From contig JACOUO010000007.1 of NCBI GenBank assembly GCA_016177845.1, positions 1 to 64,000 on the forward strand: a DNA stretch of 64,000 nt, written 5' to 3'. The stretch comes from Deltaproteobacteria bacterium. Its GTDB lineage: Bacteria > Desulfobacterota > GWC2-55-46. The notes under the pieces were generated by a model. That model worked only from the letters and a program-made list of their open reading frames with translations. It was not told where the DNA came from and did not search any database. Of this stretch, positions 40,934 through 50,902 are shown piece by piece. The position numbers were made by a program, and so were the translations under genes. Within the stretch, counting starts at the first letter, position 1, and every line of letters starts with the position of its first letter.

Positions 40934-43582
40934 TTAGCGATGCCCTCCTTTCAGGGTGAAATAGAAAGTCGAACCCTTGCCCGGCTCGCTCTCAGCCCAG
41001 ACCCTGCCTCCGTGTCTTTCGATTATGCGGCGCACTGTGGCAAGCCCGACGCCTGTGCCGGGATACTCGGGAGCTGAGTGCAGTCTTTCAAATGGCTCAA
41101 AGATCCTCTCTGCATGTTTCATCTCAAACCCGATACCGTTATCCCTGACATAAAAGACCTCTTCCTCATCCATGATTTTTGAACCGAATGCTATATCCGT
41201 TATTTCAGTCCTTGAACTATATTTCCAGGCATTACCAATAAGGTTCTCAAGCGCCATCCTTAATAATTTTTCATCTCCCTCTGCCCTTAAGTGTTCCTGA
41301 ACAGAGATTTTTACGGCCCTTTCGGGGTTGGCTTTCCGCAGGTCTGTTATTATTGAAAAGGCGATAGCGCTTAAGTCAATGCTCTCAAGGCTGACTTCGG
41401 AGCGCATCACATAATAGAGGTTCAGGAGGTCGTCTATGAGCCTCCCCATATGGTAGACTGATGCCCTTATCCGGTCGAGCTGATCTTTTCCCGAGTTATC
41501 GAGTTTGTCTTTTTGCTTTTTTATAAGGAGCTGGCTGAAGCCGTCAATGAGCCTTAAAGGCGAGCGCAGGTCGTGCGCCACCGAATATGTGAATGTTTCA
41601 ATTTCTTTGTTCGCAGCTGTGAGGGCGTTCATGGCTTTTTGAAGTTCTATAGTGCGTTCCTCTACCCTCCTTTCAAGTTCGATATTGAGCTTTCTTACTT
41701 CTTCTTCAGCCATCTTCCTCTCGGTAATGTCCTGAACGGTGCCTGACAGGCGCGCAGGATTGCCTCTTTCGTCTCTATCTGCTTCGCCTTGAAGGTGAAC
41801 TATCCTTTCGGCTCCGTCACCTCTGATTATTCGGGCATCTATTGATAAAGGTGTTCCTGAACTAAGTGTTTCTTTTACCGCGTTGATTATCTGCTCCCTG
41901 TCCATAGGATGTATTGATGAAATGAACTCTTCATTTGTATTAAATTCAGTCTCCATCCTGCCGAATATCCTGAAGACTTCATCGGACATGTAGATATAAT
42001 CGGTTTGTATATCCAGTTCCCAATTTCCGATATGCGCTATTTTCTGCGCGTTCTGCAGCCTTTCCTGACTATGCCTTAGCGCCTCTTCGGTTTTTTTAAG
42101 GGCAGTGATATCTGTAGATACTCCGCATATGGCGTATTTCCTGCCGAGCATATCTTTTAGAGGAAATTTTATGGAGAGAAAGGTATGCAGGCCATCCTCC
42201 AGATATATTGTTTCCTCAAATTCCGTGGCCCGGTCTGACTCAAGCGCCTTTAGGTCGTTTGAATTAAGCTCTTCAGCAATCTCTTTTGGAAAAATATCAA
42301 AAACAGTCTTTCCGTAGATATCCTCGCTTCTTTTTTCCAGCAGGTTGGCAAACATGCTGTTTACAAATATGTGCCTGCCTTCAAGGTCCTTGAGATAGAC
42401 AATATTGCCCATGTTGTCCAGTATGGACCTGAGTCTTTTCTGGCTTTCTTCAAGCTCGGATGTCCGTCTCTTTATTTTAGAGGCCATGTCCTTAAAAGAC
42501 TCAGCCAAAACGCCTATTTCATCATGCGTTGAAATAGGGATTCTGATATCGTAATCTCCTGCCGCTATCTCCTCGGAAACTTTTACGAGTGTTCTTATGT
42601 TTGATATTATATGCCTTACAAAATAGAGCACAAGCAGGCTGATAAACCCTGTTACTACAATGAGCAGTGCCAATGCATATTCCTGGTTCCTGAACACCGG
42701 CGCAAAGACTTCCTTGACATCGACTTCCGCAACGAGTGTCCAGCCGAGCGTCGGGAAGCACATTGATGCGCCCTCGACTTCCTCACCCCTATAATCAATG
42801 TATGTCCCGGAAATCTCCTTTCTCTCCTCAAGGCACGCCTTTACGGGAGGAGTATCGATCTTCTGTTTGAGGACTGCATTTTTGATGAAGCGAGACTCGG
42901 TAAGCATCAGCTTGTCCCTGTTTACGAGATATATTTCGAAAGTGTTCCATTGTGAAGCTGGAAAAATGAATGAGAGCGCGCCGAGTTGCCTGATATATTC
43001 ACCGCTGAAAAATTCAGCGAACTTCGAAAGCGGAGTGAACCCGATTATTACGCCAAGCACCTTTCCTTTCTCGCGGCGGCTGTATATCGGCGCAGTAATG
43101 GCAATCTCAGGCTCTCCGTTTAAAGAGGTCTCAACTATGGATAAGTCTTTTAATCCGCCTCTGAAATAATCTTCCTGAGAAATATCCATTCCCCTGAGCG
43201 CGGGGTCCGTAGAGGCCAGCACCCTTCCGTCGCTGGCACTGATTATATTAAGCCGGTACATCATTGTAAGAAGAGGGGCTTTGTACCTGAGCAGATAATC
43301 CGTAAGAACATCTCCTGTTTTCTTTTCACCGGCGCCAAGGCTGTCAAGCGTATTGACGATAAACCCGTCACTCGCAAAATCAACCATGCGCTTTTTATTC
43401 ATCTCAAGGTACATGAGTATGTAGGCCTCTCTTTCATTGGCTATCTGGCTCAGTTCGGCGGTAAGGATTTTTTTTATCTCTGACCTGTTCTTAAGAAAGA
43501 CCGCGAGTATGGCCAAAAGTATGGGAAGTAGAATAATTATAAAAGCTGTCAGTACTTTGTGTGCAAGTGAGAAACGGGGCAT
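40934..43582 (-). CDS. Membrane sensor histidine kinase (Cache-HAMP-PAS-PAS-HisKA-HATPase)
   Basis: In the 882 residues, a membrane segment (VLTAFIIILLPILLAILAVF) leads to a ~280-residue periplasmic double-Cache region (NIISASDGRVLASTDPALRG; AITAPIYSRREKGKVLGVII). A second membrane segment (YALALLIVVTGFISLLVLYF), HAMP (IAAGDYDIRIPISTHDEIGV), two PAS domains (~380-500 and ~510-620), HisKA (VAHDLRSPLRLIDGF) and HATPase_c (ENLIGNAWKY, DNGIGFEM, GTGVGLATVRR) follow. It senses a small extracellular ligand through Cache. The kinase core is clearly paralogous to that at 550-1953. The Rcp1-type receiver follows without a gap. Confidence 0.93.
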   Translation of the reverse strand: MPRFSLAHKVLTAFIIILLPILLAILAVFLKNRSEIKKILTAELSQIANEREAYILMYLEMNKKRMVDFASDGFIVNTLDSLGAGEKKTGDVLTDYLLRYKAPLLTMMYRLNIISASDGRVLASTDPALRGMDISQEDYFRGGLKDLSIVETSLNGEPEIAITAPIYSRREKGKVLGVIIGFTPLSKFAEFFSGEYIRQLGALSFIFPASQWNTFEIYLVNRDKLMLTESRFIKNAVLKQKIDTPPVKACLEERKEISGTYIDYRGEEVEGASMCFPTLGWTLVAEVDVKEVFAPVFRNQEYALALLIVVTGFISLLVLYFVRHIISNIRTLVKVSEEIAAGDYDIRIPISTHDEIGVLAESFKDMASKIKRRTSELEESQKRLRSILDNMGNIVYLKDLEGRHIFVNSMFANLLEKRSEDIYGKTVFDIFPKEIAEELNSNDLKALESDRATEFEETIYLEDGLHTFLSIKFPLKDMLGRKYAICGVSTDITALKKTEEALRHSQERLQNAQKIAHIGNWELDIQTDYIYMSDEVFRIFGRMETEFNTNEEFISSIHPMDREQIINAVKETLSSGTPLSIDARIIRGDGAERIVHLQGEADRDERGNPARLSGTVQDITERKMAEEEVRKLNIELERRVEERTIELQKAMNALTAANKEIETFTYSVAHDLRSPLRLIDGFSQLLIKKQKDKLDNSGKDQLDRIRASVYHMGRLIDDLLNLYYVMRSEVSLESIDLSAIAFSIITDLRKANPERAVKISVQEHLRAEGDEKLLRMALENLIGNAWKYSSRTEITDIAFGSKIMDEEEVFYVRDNGIGFEMKHAERIFEPFERLHSAPEYPGTGVGLATVRRIIERHGGRVWAESEPGKGSTFYFTLKGGHR

Positions 43583-43613
43583 TGGATAAACTCCAAAATT
43601 TTTTGATTAATTA

Positions 43614-43755
43614 GGGAACCTCTGATTAATTCATTGAGTAGTCTTTGCGAGCGCAGCGAAGCAATCTTGTTTTCAGATAAATCAAACAGTTAGAGATTGC
43701 TTCGTCGTTTCACTTCTCGCAATGACAGCAGAAACGAGAATTAATCAGAGCTTCC
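43614..43755. repeat. MITE-like palindromic repeat
   Basis: About 142 bp bounded by inverted ends GGAACCTCTGATTAATTC and GAATTAATCAGAGCTTCC (17 of 18 match). Inside lie GCGAAGCAATCT (43656) and its inverse AGATTGCTTCG (43694), and TTGCGAG paired with CTCGCAA, so the whole folds into a long hairpin. There is no coding frame. The flanks are TTA/TAA-like. This GAAGCAATCT...AGATTGCTTCG type of sequence is a common dispersed intergenic repeat in some bacteria. It lies between the kinase start and nuoN. Confidence 0.7.
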
Positions 43756-43769
43756 TTAAATAAACGGAA

Positions 43770-45197
43770 TCAGCCAAGCGTTGCCGCGGTTATCTGAATC
43801 AGTCGAATGAGCTGCGAAGGATAGATGCCGAGGCACATGAGCATAAGCATGAGCGCGGAGATGGCTATAGTGCCTGCCAGAGGCAATGGAATTTCAATCA
43901 TTTTTTCAGGAACAGCTTCATAGAGGGCGGCTATGATGCGCAAATAATAAAAGATGCTTATGGCGCTGTTCACAACTAAGCTGAAAATAAGCAGCCATAA
44001 GGCCGAATTTACGCCTGCGGAGACAAGATAGAATTTTCCGATAAACCCTGCCGTAAGTGGAATTCCTGCAAATGAGAGAAGCATTGCCGTAAATACGCCA
44101 GAAAGCAGGGGATGAGTTTGAGCAAGCCCCCTGTATTGATCCAAAAACTCTCTTTCTTCATCGGCGCGGGATAAAACCGTAATCACGCCGAATGCGCCGA
44201 TAATAGTAATGAAGTAGGCTGTAAGGTAAAAGCTGACAGCTGTTATGGCAAGCGCGCCGTTTGAAAGGAAGGCGACCAGTAAATAACCGAGATGTGCAAT
44301 CGAAGAATAGGCGAGGACGCGCTTGATGTTGTTCTGGTATAAGGCAAGCAGGTTTCCGGTAAACATCGACGCAACGGCGATTATGGTAAAGACGAGAAAA
44401 AAGCGGCCATCGGCCTGAATATCAATTAAAGTGAAAAAGCGCAGTATAAGCGCAAACACAGCTCCTTTTGAAACTGTTGCTACAAACGCTGAAATCGGCG
44501 CAGGCGACCCTTCGTAAACATCAGGTGTCCACATATGGAATGGTACGAGGGCGAGCTTAAATCCTGCTCCGACTATTATGAGGAGAACCCCTGATGACAT
44601 TGCAAGCGAGCGCACTTGAGAGGCAGAGCTAACGCTGGCAATCTCGGAGAATTCCATTGTGCCTGTTTGGGCGTACACCAGTGCCATGCCGAAAAGCAGG
44701 AATGAAGAGGAAAGCCCCGCAAGCACCAGATATTTAATCCCAGCCTCATTGCTTCGTTCGCCCCTCCTGTAGGCTATCAGGGCATATAGGGATATGCTCA
44801 GCATTTCCAGCCCAAGAAAGAATGAAACGAAGTGGCTGCTTGCCGCAAGCACAGCCGAGCCAAGGACAGCGATAAGAAGGAGAATGTAGAAGGCCTCATG
44901 GCTGCCTTCATGAGTCTTGTTATAGCCGTATGACAGGGCTGTTATGGCAAGTGTCGCGGCAAAGAACAGTCCCATAAAAAAAAGCGCATAGCTGTCGATT
45001 GTAAGAAGGTTGGCTGTTCTGCCGGGCACTGAACCGAAGAGGCCCGCGGTAGTCATAAAAGCAAGCAGGAGCCCCGAAATTGCAAGTACGGCGTTAACTT
45101 CGTGCTTCCTGTAAAAAATATTTACGATCATAATGATAATTGCGAAAGAGGCAATTATGATTAATGGGAATAAATCTATAAGGTCGGAAGCGTTCAT
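43770..45197 (-). CDS. nuoN: NADH-quinone oxidoreductase subunit N
   Basis: The start is set at ATG 45197 (MNASDLIDLFPLIIIASFAI), which overlaps the nuoM stop (ATGA); the frame is open further upstream. The ~475-residue polytopic protein is one of the three antiporter-like proton-pumping subunits of complex I. Conserved features are KYLVLAGLSSSFLLFGMALV and LALVPFHMWTPDVYEGSPAP with the channel Lys/His. Last gene of the nuo operon. Confidence 0.95.
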   Translation of the reverse strand: MNASDLIDLFPLIIIASFAIIIMIVNIFYRKHEVNAVLAISGLLLAFMTTAGLFGSVPGRTANLLTIDSYALFFMGLFFAATLAITALSYGYNKTHEGSHEAFYILLLIAVLGSAVLAASSHFVSFFLGLEMLSISLYALIAYRRGERSNEAGIKYLVLAGLSSSFLLFGMALVYAQTGTMEFSEIASVSSASQVRSLAMSSGVLLIIVGAGFKLALVPFHMWTPDVYEGSPAPISAFVATVSKGAVFALILRFFTLIDIQADGRFFLVFTIIAVASMFTGNLLALYQNNIKRVLAYSSIAHLGYLLVAFLSNGALAITAVSFYLTAYFITIIGAFGVITVLSRADEEREFLDQYRGLAQTHPLLSGVFTAMLLSFAGIPLTAGFIGKFYLVSAGVNSALWLLIFSLVVNSAISIFYYLRIIAALYEAVPEKMIEIPLPLAGTIAISALMLMLMCLGIYPSQLIRLIQITAATLG

Positions 45198-46687
45198 CTC
45201 GTTTCCTTTACTGATGCTGATAAGGACTGCGGTCCAGTCTGCATATTCCCCAATCTGTCCAGTACAGGCTGTGGATAAACTCCAAGCCATAGGATGATTG
45301 CTACCATTGCCGCCATCACTGCCATCTCACGGGTTTTAAAATCAGCTAAGCTCCAATTAAATTCATTAGGCCCGTGAAAGACTCTTTGCATCATCCAGAG
45401 AGAATACGACATTGCCAATATAAGACCAACAGAAGCAATGGAGGCTACGGTTTTATTTGCTCCGAAACTTCCGAGAAGCACAAGAAATTCCGCAATGAAA
45501 TTTCCGAGGCCGGGCAGTCCCAGAGAGGCAAGCGCGAAAAAAAGCATAACAGCCCCGATGCGTGGCGTTGTTGCCCAGAGCCCGCCCATGCGGGCCATCT
45601 CACGGGTATGCATGCGTTCCTGCAGTGCGCCTGCGATAATAAAAAGCGCGCCTGTAGATACTCCGTGGCATAACATCTGAAGGACTGCTCCCTTAAGCGC
45701 GATATCGTTAAACATAAAGACGCCGAGCAGCACAAAACCCATATGGCTTACGCTTGTGTAAGCGATAAGCCTTTTAAGGTCAGTTTGTCCAAAGGCAACA
45801 AGCGCGCCGTAGAGGATGCCTGCCGCTGCAAGGGTAAATATAACGGGAGCTATCACTGAAGACGCGTGGGGGAAGAGCGGTATGATGAAGCGGATCATGC
45901 CGTACGCCCCTGTCTTAAGCAGCAGGCCCGCAAGTATGACGCTGCCTGCGGTAGGGGCTTCGGTGTGCGCGTCAGGCAGCCATGTGTGTATGGGGATGAC
46001 AGGCAGCTTCACGGCAAAGGCTATAAGAAAGCCGAGCATAAGCCACATCTCGGCAGCAGGGCTTAATGTGGTGCCGAGCAGTTGCGTGTAGTCGAATGTA
46101 TAGGCCCCGGTATTTTTCCCATGAATGAAGTAAAGTCCTAAAATGGCGACCAGCATAATAAGGCCGCTTGCCTGCGTAAAGATGAAAAATTTAATTGAGG
46201 CATAAAAACGGTCCTCATGTCCCCATATCGCTATCAGAAAATACATGGGGATGAGCATCAGCTCCCAGAAAAAATAAAAGATAAAAAGATCAAGTGAAAG
46301 GAATGTCCCGATAATGCCGGAAAGAACAGCCAGGAGATTTAAATGAAAAAAGCCTATGCGCTCCCGTATCTCGGTCCACGATGACGCAACCGCTGTTATG
46401 CCGAGAAACACAGTGAGCAAGGTAAGGAGAAAGTTCAGCCCGTCCATGGCAAGATGAAAGTTGATGCCAAGCTGCGGGATCCACTCAAGATTGACCTCGG
46501 CAATCCATTGGCCGCCCTGAGTTGATATTATTGCGTCCGGTTTTATCCACAGGATGAGGAGGAGAATAAAATCAACTGAGAGTGCGGATAGCGCAGCCCA
46601 GCGGGGCAGCATGGGACTGATTTTGCCCAGGTAAAACGAGAGAAGCCCGCCCAGTAAAGGGATTATCACAAGGAGCGTGAGTATCAT
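45194..46687 (-). CDS. nuoM: NADH-quinone oxidoreductase subunit M
   Basis: A 497-residue polytopic, antiporter-like proton-pumping subunit. Recognisable segments are LFIFYFFWELMLIPMYFLIA (with the key Glu), VKLPVIPIHTWLPDAHTEAP and AYTSVSHMGFVLLG. It overlaps nuoL and nuoN by 4 bp each (ATGA), as expected for stoichiometric membrane subunits. Confidence 0.96.
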   Translation of the reverse strand: MILTLLVIIPLLGGLLSFYLGKISPMLPRWAALSALSVDFILLLILWIKPDAIISTQGGQWIAEVNLEWIPQLGINFHLAMDGLNFLLTLLTVFLGITAVASSWTEIRERIGFFHLNLLAVLSGIIGTFLSLDLFIFYFFWELMLIPMYFLIAIWGHEDRFYASIKFFIFTQASGLIMLVAILGLYFIHGKNTGAYTFDYTQLLGTTLSPAAEMWLMLGFLIAFAVKLPVIPIHTWLPDAHTEAPTAGSVILAGLLLKTGAYGMIRFIIPLFPHASSVIAPVIFTLAAAGILYGALVAFGQTDLKRLIAYTSVSHMGFVLLGVFMFNDIALKGAVLQMLCHGVSTGALFIIAGALQERMHTREMARMGGLWATTPRIGAVMLFFALASLGLPGLGNFIAEFLVLLGSFGANKTVASIASVGLILAMSYSLWMMQRVFHGPNEFNWSLADFKTREMAVMAAMVAIILWLGVYPQPVLDRLGNMQTGPQSLSASVKETR

Positions 46688-48570
46688 GGCAATATCACGG
46701 CACAGAGCGCTAAGACCGCGCCCATGGTGATTGCAAACGCATACCAGCGGACCTTTCCTGACTGGCTCAATGCAAGGAGACGGTTTACGCCTTTAAGCGT
46801 TGAAGCTATGCCGAGAAAAGGCTTGTCCAGAAAATCATTCCTGTTGGCCATGACAATCCAGAAAAGAGGCCTGACAAAAAACCTGTCGTAAAAGTTGTCA
46901 AAGCCCCATCCTGAAAACCAGAAACTTTTTAAAGTATTTCCAAATCTGAGGCCGGCAAGAGATTCGGAAATTCCCGGATTGCGGTAATAGATTAAATACG
47001 CAATCAATATACCGGCAAGCGGGGCGAATGCGCCCGCTATTTCGATTTGACTGGCATTGGGTTCTGCAGGTTTTGTCAAAGGCGGCAATGACGAAACCAA
47101 AAATCCTGAAAGGATATGGATATCACCTAAAGACGAAGTGGTTTCAACAAAGCCTGCGGTGATAGAGAAGACAGCCAAAACAAAAAGTGGCAATTTTATT
47201 TTTAAGCCGGGCTTACTTGTCACTTCGGTTTTCGGTTCGCCGAAAAAGACAATGAAGAGCAGGCGAAAGGTATAAAGGGCAGTAAGAAAAGCGCCCAGGA
47301 TTCCAACAGCCCATAATAAAGGACTGCCTGACGGGGAAGTGAATGCGTCATGCAATATCAAATCCTTGCTGTAATAGCCCGCTGTGACAAGCGGCAGTGC
47401 GGATAAGGAAGCGGCCCCCGCGAAAAACACATAGAAAGTAAACGGCAGTTCTTTTTTGAGCCCGCCCATTTTGAAGATATTGTGCTCGTGATCGAGGCTT
47501 AAGATAACCGCACCTGCGCCAAGGAAAAGGAGCGCCTTGAAAAAGGCGTGGGTCATGAAATGAAAGATAGCCGATGACCATGCGCCAACGCCAAGGGCAA
47601 GGAACATGTAGCCTATCTGGCTAATCGTGGAATATGCGAGAATGCGTTTTATGTCAGACTGGGCAAGCGCGCTGAAGGCCGAAATCAGGAGTGTCGCGGC
47701 CCCGATTACCGCGACAAGCATTTTTATTGACGGCGCAAGGTCAAAGAGAGCGTGCGTGCGTGCGATAAGGTAAACGCCCGCTGTCACCATCGTAGCAGCA
47801 TGTATGAGCGCGCTTACGGGTGTCGGGCCAGCCATTGCGTCAGGCAGCCAGGTCTGCAAAGGGAGCTGCGCTGATTTTCCGAGAGCGCCTCCGAGGAGCA
47901 GGGCAGACGCGGCAATGGCAAGTGCGCTGTTGACAGGCCACATAAGCGATGCCCTTGCGATAAGCTCCTGAATCTGCAATGTCCCAAGGCTTGTAAATAA
48001 AAGGAAGATGCCAATGATAAGGGCAGTATCGCCTATTCGTGTGACAATGAATGCCTTGCGCGCGGCATAGCCGTTATAGGAATCGCTGTACCAGAACCCG
48101 ATGAGCAGATAGCTGCACAGCCCCACGCCCTCCCACCCCAGATAGAGCAGAAGCATATTATCGGCAAGCACAAGCACTGACATCGAGCCTACAAAAAGGT
48201 TCATGTAAGAGAAAAAGCGTCTGTAGCCTTCATCCTCTGCCATGAACTCCGTTGAATACAGATGTATGAGAAAGGCTACAACAGTGATCACCATAATCAT
48301 CGTAAGGGAGAGCGCGTCAAGGCGCAGCGCCACTTCAGGGCTGAAGCCGCCTATGAAAAGCCATCTCCAAAGGACTTGCGTATAAGCATTCCCCACAGGA
48401 GGCTCTGAGATGAAATCGATTGCGATAAGTAAAGATATTATTGCAGAAAGCCCGACAGAAGCAGTGCCGATAAGGCCTGCGAGCCGGTTAGACAGGCGAG
48501 AGCCTGAAAAGAGCAGGACTGCGAAGCCCGCAAGCGGAAGCGCTGGAATAAGCCAAAGGAGGCTCTTCAT
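46684..48570 (-). CDS. nuoL: NADH-quinone oxidoreductase subunit L
   Basis: The 628-residue protein is the distal antiporter-like proton-pumping subunit with the long lateral helix at its C-terminus. Markers: NMLLLYLGWEGVGLCSYLLI, SAQLPLQTWLPDAMAGPTPV, HAATMVTAGVYLIARTHALF and YSTISQIGYMFLALG. It overlaps nuoM by 4 bp and follows nuoK by 1 bp. Confidence 0.96.
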   Translation of the reverse strand: MKSLLWLIPALPLAGFAVLLFSGSRLSNRLAGLIGTASVGLSAIISLLIAIDFISEPPVGNAYTQVLWRWLFIGGFSPEVALRLDALSLTMIMVITVVAFLIHLYSTEFMAEDEGYRRFFSYMNLFVGSMSVLVLADNMLLLYLGWEGVGLCSYLLIGFWYSDSYNGYAARKAFIVTRIGDTALIIGIFLLFTSLGTLQIQELIARASLMWPVNSALAIAASALLLGGALGKSAQLPLQTWLPDAMAGPTPVSALIHAATMVTAGVYLIARTHALFDLAPSIKMLVAVIGAATLLISAFSALAQSDIKRILAYSTISQIGYMFLALGVGAWSSAIFHFMTHAFFKALLFLGAGAVILSLDHEHNIFKMGGLKKELPFTFYVFFAGAASLSALPLVTAGYYSKDLILHDAFTSPSGSPLLWAVGILGAFLTALYTFRLLFIVFFGEPKTEVTSKPGLKIKLPLFVLAVFSITAGFVETTSSLGDIHILSGFLVSSLPPLTKPAEPNASQIEIAGAFAPLAGILIAYLIYYRNPGISESLAGLRFGNTLKSFWFSGWGFDNFYDRFFVRPLFWIVMANRNDFLDKPFLGIASTLKGVNRLLALSQSGKVRWYAFAITMGAVLALCAVILP

Positions 48571-48571
48571 A

Positions 48572-48880
48572 TTACCCTCTCATCTTATTGGCGCTGTCGG
48601 CATCAAGCGTCTTTTGTTTTCTGTAGAACTGTAAGGCAAGGGCGAGCCCTACCGCTACCTCCGCGCCTGCCATTGTCAGAATAAACATGAACATCACCTG
48701 GCCGTCAGCCTGCCCCCATTTGTAGCCTGAGGCGATGAACGCAAGCCCGGCGGCGTTGAGCATTATCTCAATGGACATCAGAATAAAAATAATATCGCGC
48801 CGTACGAGCACCCCGACTGCTCCGAGCACAAAAAGGAGAGCGGCAAGCATCAGCGCATGTTCGGCAGGTATTGTACCCAT
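48572..48880 (-). CDS. nuoK: NADH-quinone oxidoreductase subunit K
   Basis: The start is set at ATG 48880 (MGTIPAEHALMLAALLFVLG); the longer frame reads back into nuoJ. The 102-residue, three-helix subunit has the two buried Glu of the proton path, in MSIEIMLNAAGLAFIA and in AGAEVAVGLALAL. It is 1 bp from nuoJ. Confidence 0.95.
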   Translation of the reverse strand: MGTIPAEHALMLAALLFVLGAVGVLVRRDIIFILMSIEIMLNAAGLAFIASGYKWGQADGQVMFMFILTMAGAEVAVGLALALQFYRKQKTLDADSANKMRG

Positions 48881-48881
48881 C

Positions 48882-49379
48882 TTAATCTTGCCTCCCCTTC
48901 TGAGCGATATGGTACACGCCGATAAGCCCGGCAAGAAGGAGAATGGACGCAAGCTCAACCCCAATGGCATAAGGGCCGAACAGCGAGACCCCGATATCTT
49001 TTGGGCTCACGACGCGCAGCGTTGCAGCTTGAGGTCCCGCACTCGTAAGCGCGTATATCAATTCTGAGATAAGTATGAGGCTTAAGACGGCAGGGCCCGC
49101 CCACATCCGAGGCGTCAGGAGCAGCCTTTCCTGTTTTTCTGACTGGGGCCCGGGATTGAGCATCATTATTACAAATACAAAGAGCACCATAATCGCGCCC
49201 GCGTATATGATGACCTCAAGGGCGGCGATAAAAGGCGCGCCAAGAATGTAGAAGATTACGGCAACTGAAAGCAGCGAGACAATTAGATAGAGGAGGGCAT
49301 GCACCGAGTTCGCGCGCGTGATGACCATGATTGTTGAGGCTGCGGCCACGGCTGATGAAATATAGAAAAGCTCGTTCAT
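48882..49379 (-). CDS. nuoJ: NADH-quinone oxidoreductase subunit J
   Basis: The 165-residue, five-helix membrane subunit has the conserved EVIIYAGAIMVLFVFVIMML, the pi-bulge helix region of complex I, and SVHALLYLIVSLLSVAVIFY. It is 18 bp after nuoI. Confidence 0.95.
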   Translation of the reverse strand: MNELFYISSAVAAASTIMVITRANSVHALLYLIVSLLSVAVIFYILGAPFIAALEVIIYAGAIMVLFVFVIMMLNPGPQSEKQERLLLTPRMWAGPAVLSLILISELIYALTSAGPQAATLRVVSPKDIGVSLFGPYAIGVELASILLLAGLIGVYHIAQKGRQD

Positions 49380-49397
49380 TGCAGTTCCTTTTTAAGG

Positions 49398-49913
49398 TTA
49401 GGGCATAAGACTCCTCACATCTACCGGAGGCGTTTCTTTTTGAGCCTCGCCTTTGCCTTTGCCGCCAATGGCAAGCCCGGCGACTTTATAATAATTGTAG
49501 CCGGGGTATTTTCCTGTACCGTTTATAAGCAGGTCTTCTTTTTCATACACCAAAGAAGTGCGGGCGTATTCACTCATCTCGTAATCAGGCGTAAGCTGTA
49601 TGGCGTAAGTGGGGCAAGCCTCCTCGCAGTATCCGCAAAAGATGCACCTTGAGAAATTGATGCGGAAAAATGCGGGATAACGCCTTCCGTCCTTGTCTTC
49701 GGTTGCCTGAAGGGCTATGCAGTCAACCGGGCAGGCAACAGCGCAGAGATAGCATGCCACGCAACGCTCGCCTCCGTCAGGGTCGCGCGAAAGGATAATG
49801 CGCCCCCTCCATCTTGGCGGAAGGTAAGGCTTCTCCTCAGGGTATTGGACAGTGACTCTTTTTTTGAACGCATGGAGAAAGACCTTCCATGCGGCTTTGA
49901 TGAGGCTCAGCAT
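49398..49913 (-). CDS. nuoI: NADH-quinone oxidoreductase subunit I
   Basis: The 171-residue ferredoxin-like subunit has two [4Fe-4S] motifs, [15 protein letters not shown] and [15 protein letters not shown] (clusters N6a and N6b), which carry electrons from NuoG to Nuo[21 protein letters not shown] is typical. The C-terminal tail (~30 residues) is a little longer than in E. coli. Confidence 0.96.
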   Translation of the reverse strand: MLSLIKAAWKVFLHAFKKRVTVQYPEEKPYLPPRWRGRIILSRDPDGGERCVACYLCAVACPVDCIALQATEDKDGRRYPAFFRINFSRCIFCGYCEEACPTYAIQLTPDYEMSEYARTSLVYEKEDLLINGTGKYPGYNYYKVAGLAIGGKGKGEAQKETPPVDVRSLMP

Positions 49914-49931
49914 ATGCTCTCCTGAAAATCC

Positions 49932-50885
49932 TTAACTCCATAAAAGAACAATAGCTCCGGTAATCGCGACATTGAGCAGGGAAAGAGGCAGTATGACCTT
50001 CCATCCGAAAGACATGAGCCTGTCAAATCTTATGCGGGGCAGAGACGCGCGCAGGAGAATAAAGACGCATATGAATAAAAGAGTCTTAAGTAAAAACCAG
50101 ACGACAGGAGGCAGCACTGGCCCGAGCCAGCCGCCGAAAAAGAGCGTGGTAATAAGCGCTGAAATAAGAGTGATGCCGAGATACTCTCCGACAAAGAACA
50201 TTCCGAACTTAATCCCTGAATATTCTGTGTGATATCCTGCGACAAGCTCGTTTTCAGCCTCGGGCAGGTCAAAGGGGAGTCGGTGCGTCTCAGCAAGGCC
50301 TGAGATAAAAAAGATAATAAACCCAGGAAATTGCGGAATAAAAAACCATGTATCTCTCTGTGCCTCCACAATGGCGCGCATGTTGAACGAGCCTGAAACT
50401 ATTACTACCCCCATTAGTGAGAGCCCCATGAATACTTCGTAACTAAGCATCTGCGCCGCGCCCCTTAAAGCTCCGAGCAAGGAGTATTTGCTGTTGGAAG
50501 CCCAGCCCGAAAGCGCAAGGCTGTAGATGCTTAAGGACGACATTGCCAGAAAAAAGAGGAGCCCTATGTCAAGATTTACGACCTCAATTGCGGGGGCAAA
50601 AGGAATAACAGCAAAAGACATCAGCACAGCTATCATGATTATGGCAGGCGCGAGGATAAATACAGCCCTGTCCGCAAAAGGCGGCACCCAGTCCTCTTTT
50701 GCAAATATCTTTATCATGTCGGCAATGACCTGAAAGAGGCCGAAGGGGCCGACACGGTTCGGGCCGTACCTGTCCTGCCAGAGCGCAAGAAGCCTCCTCT
50801 CAAGCCATATGAGGCCTGCGCTGACGGTTGTTAGCGACAATAAAATCCCAATGATTGTTATCAGAGGGATAAAAATATTTTTCAT
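49932..50885 (-). CDS. nuoH: NADH-quinone oxidoreductase subunit H
   Basis: The start is taken at ATG 50885, with AGGGG just upstream; an in-frame GTG lies 15 bp earlier. The ~317-residue, eight-helix subunit lines the quinone chamber. Markers: [60 protein letters not shown] and [20 protein letters not shown]. The long leading spacer to nuoG is absent, so translation is coupled. Confidence 0.95.
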   Translation of the reverse strand: MKNIFIPLITIIGILLSLTTVSAGLIWLERRLLALWQDRYGPNRVGPFGLFQVIADMIKIFAKEDWVPPFADRAVFILAPAIIMIAVLMSFAVIPFAPAIEVVNLDIGLLFFLAMSSLSIYSLALSGWASNSKYSLLGALRGAAQMLSYEVFMGLSLMGVVIVSGSFNMRAIVEAQRDTWFFIPQFPGFIIFFISGLAETHRLPFDLPEAENELVAGYHTEYSGIKFGMFFVGEYLGITLISALITTLFFGGWLGPVLPPVVWFLLKTLLFICVFILLRASLPRIRFDRLMSFGWKVILPLSLLNVAITGAIVLLWS

Positions 50886-50902
50886 TTTTCCCCTGATCAC
50901 TT

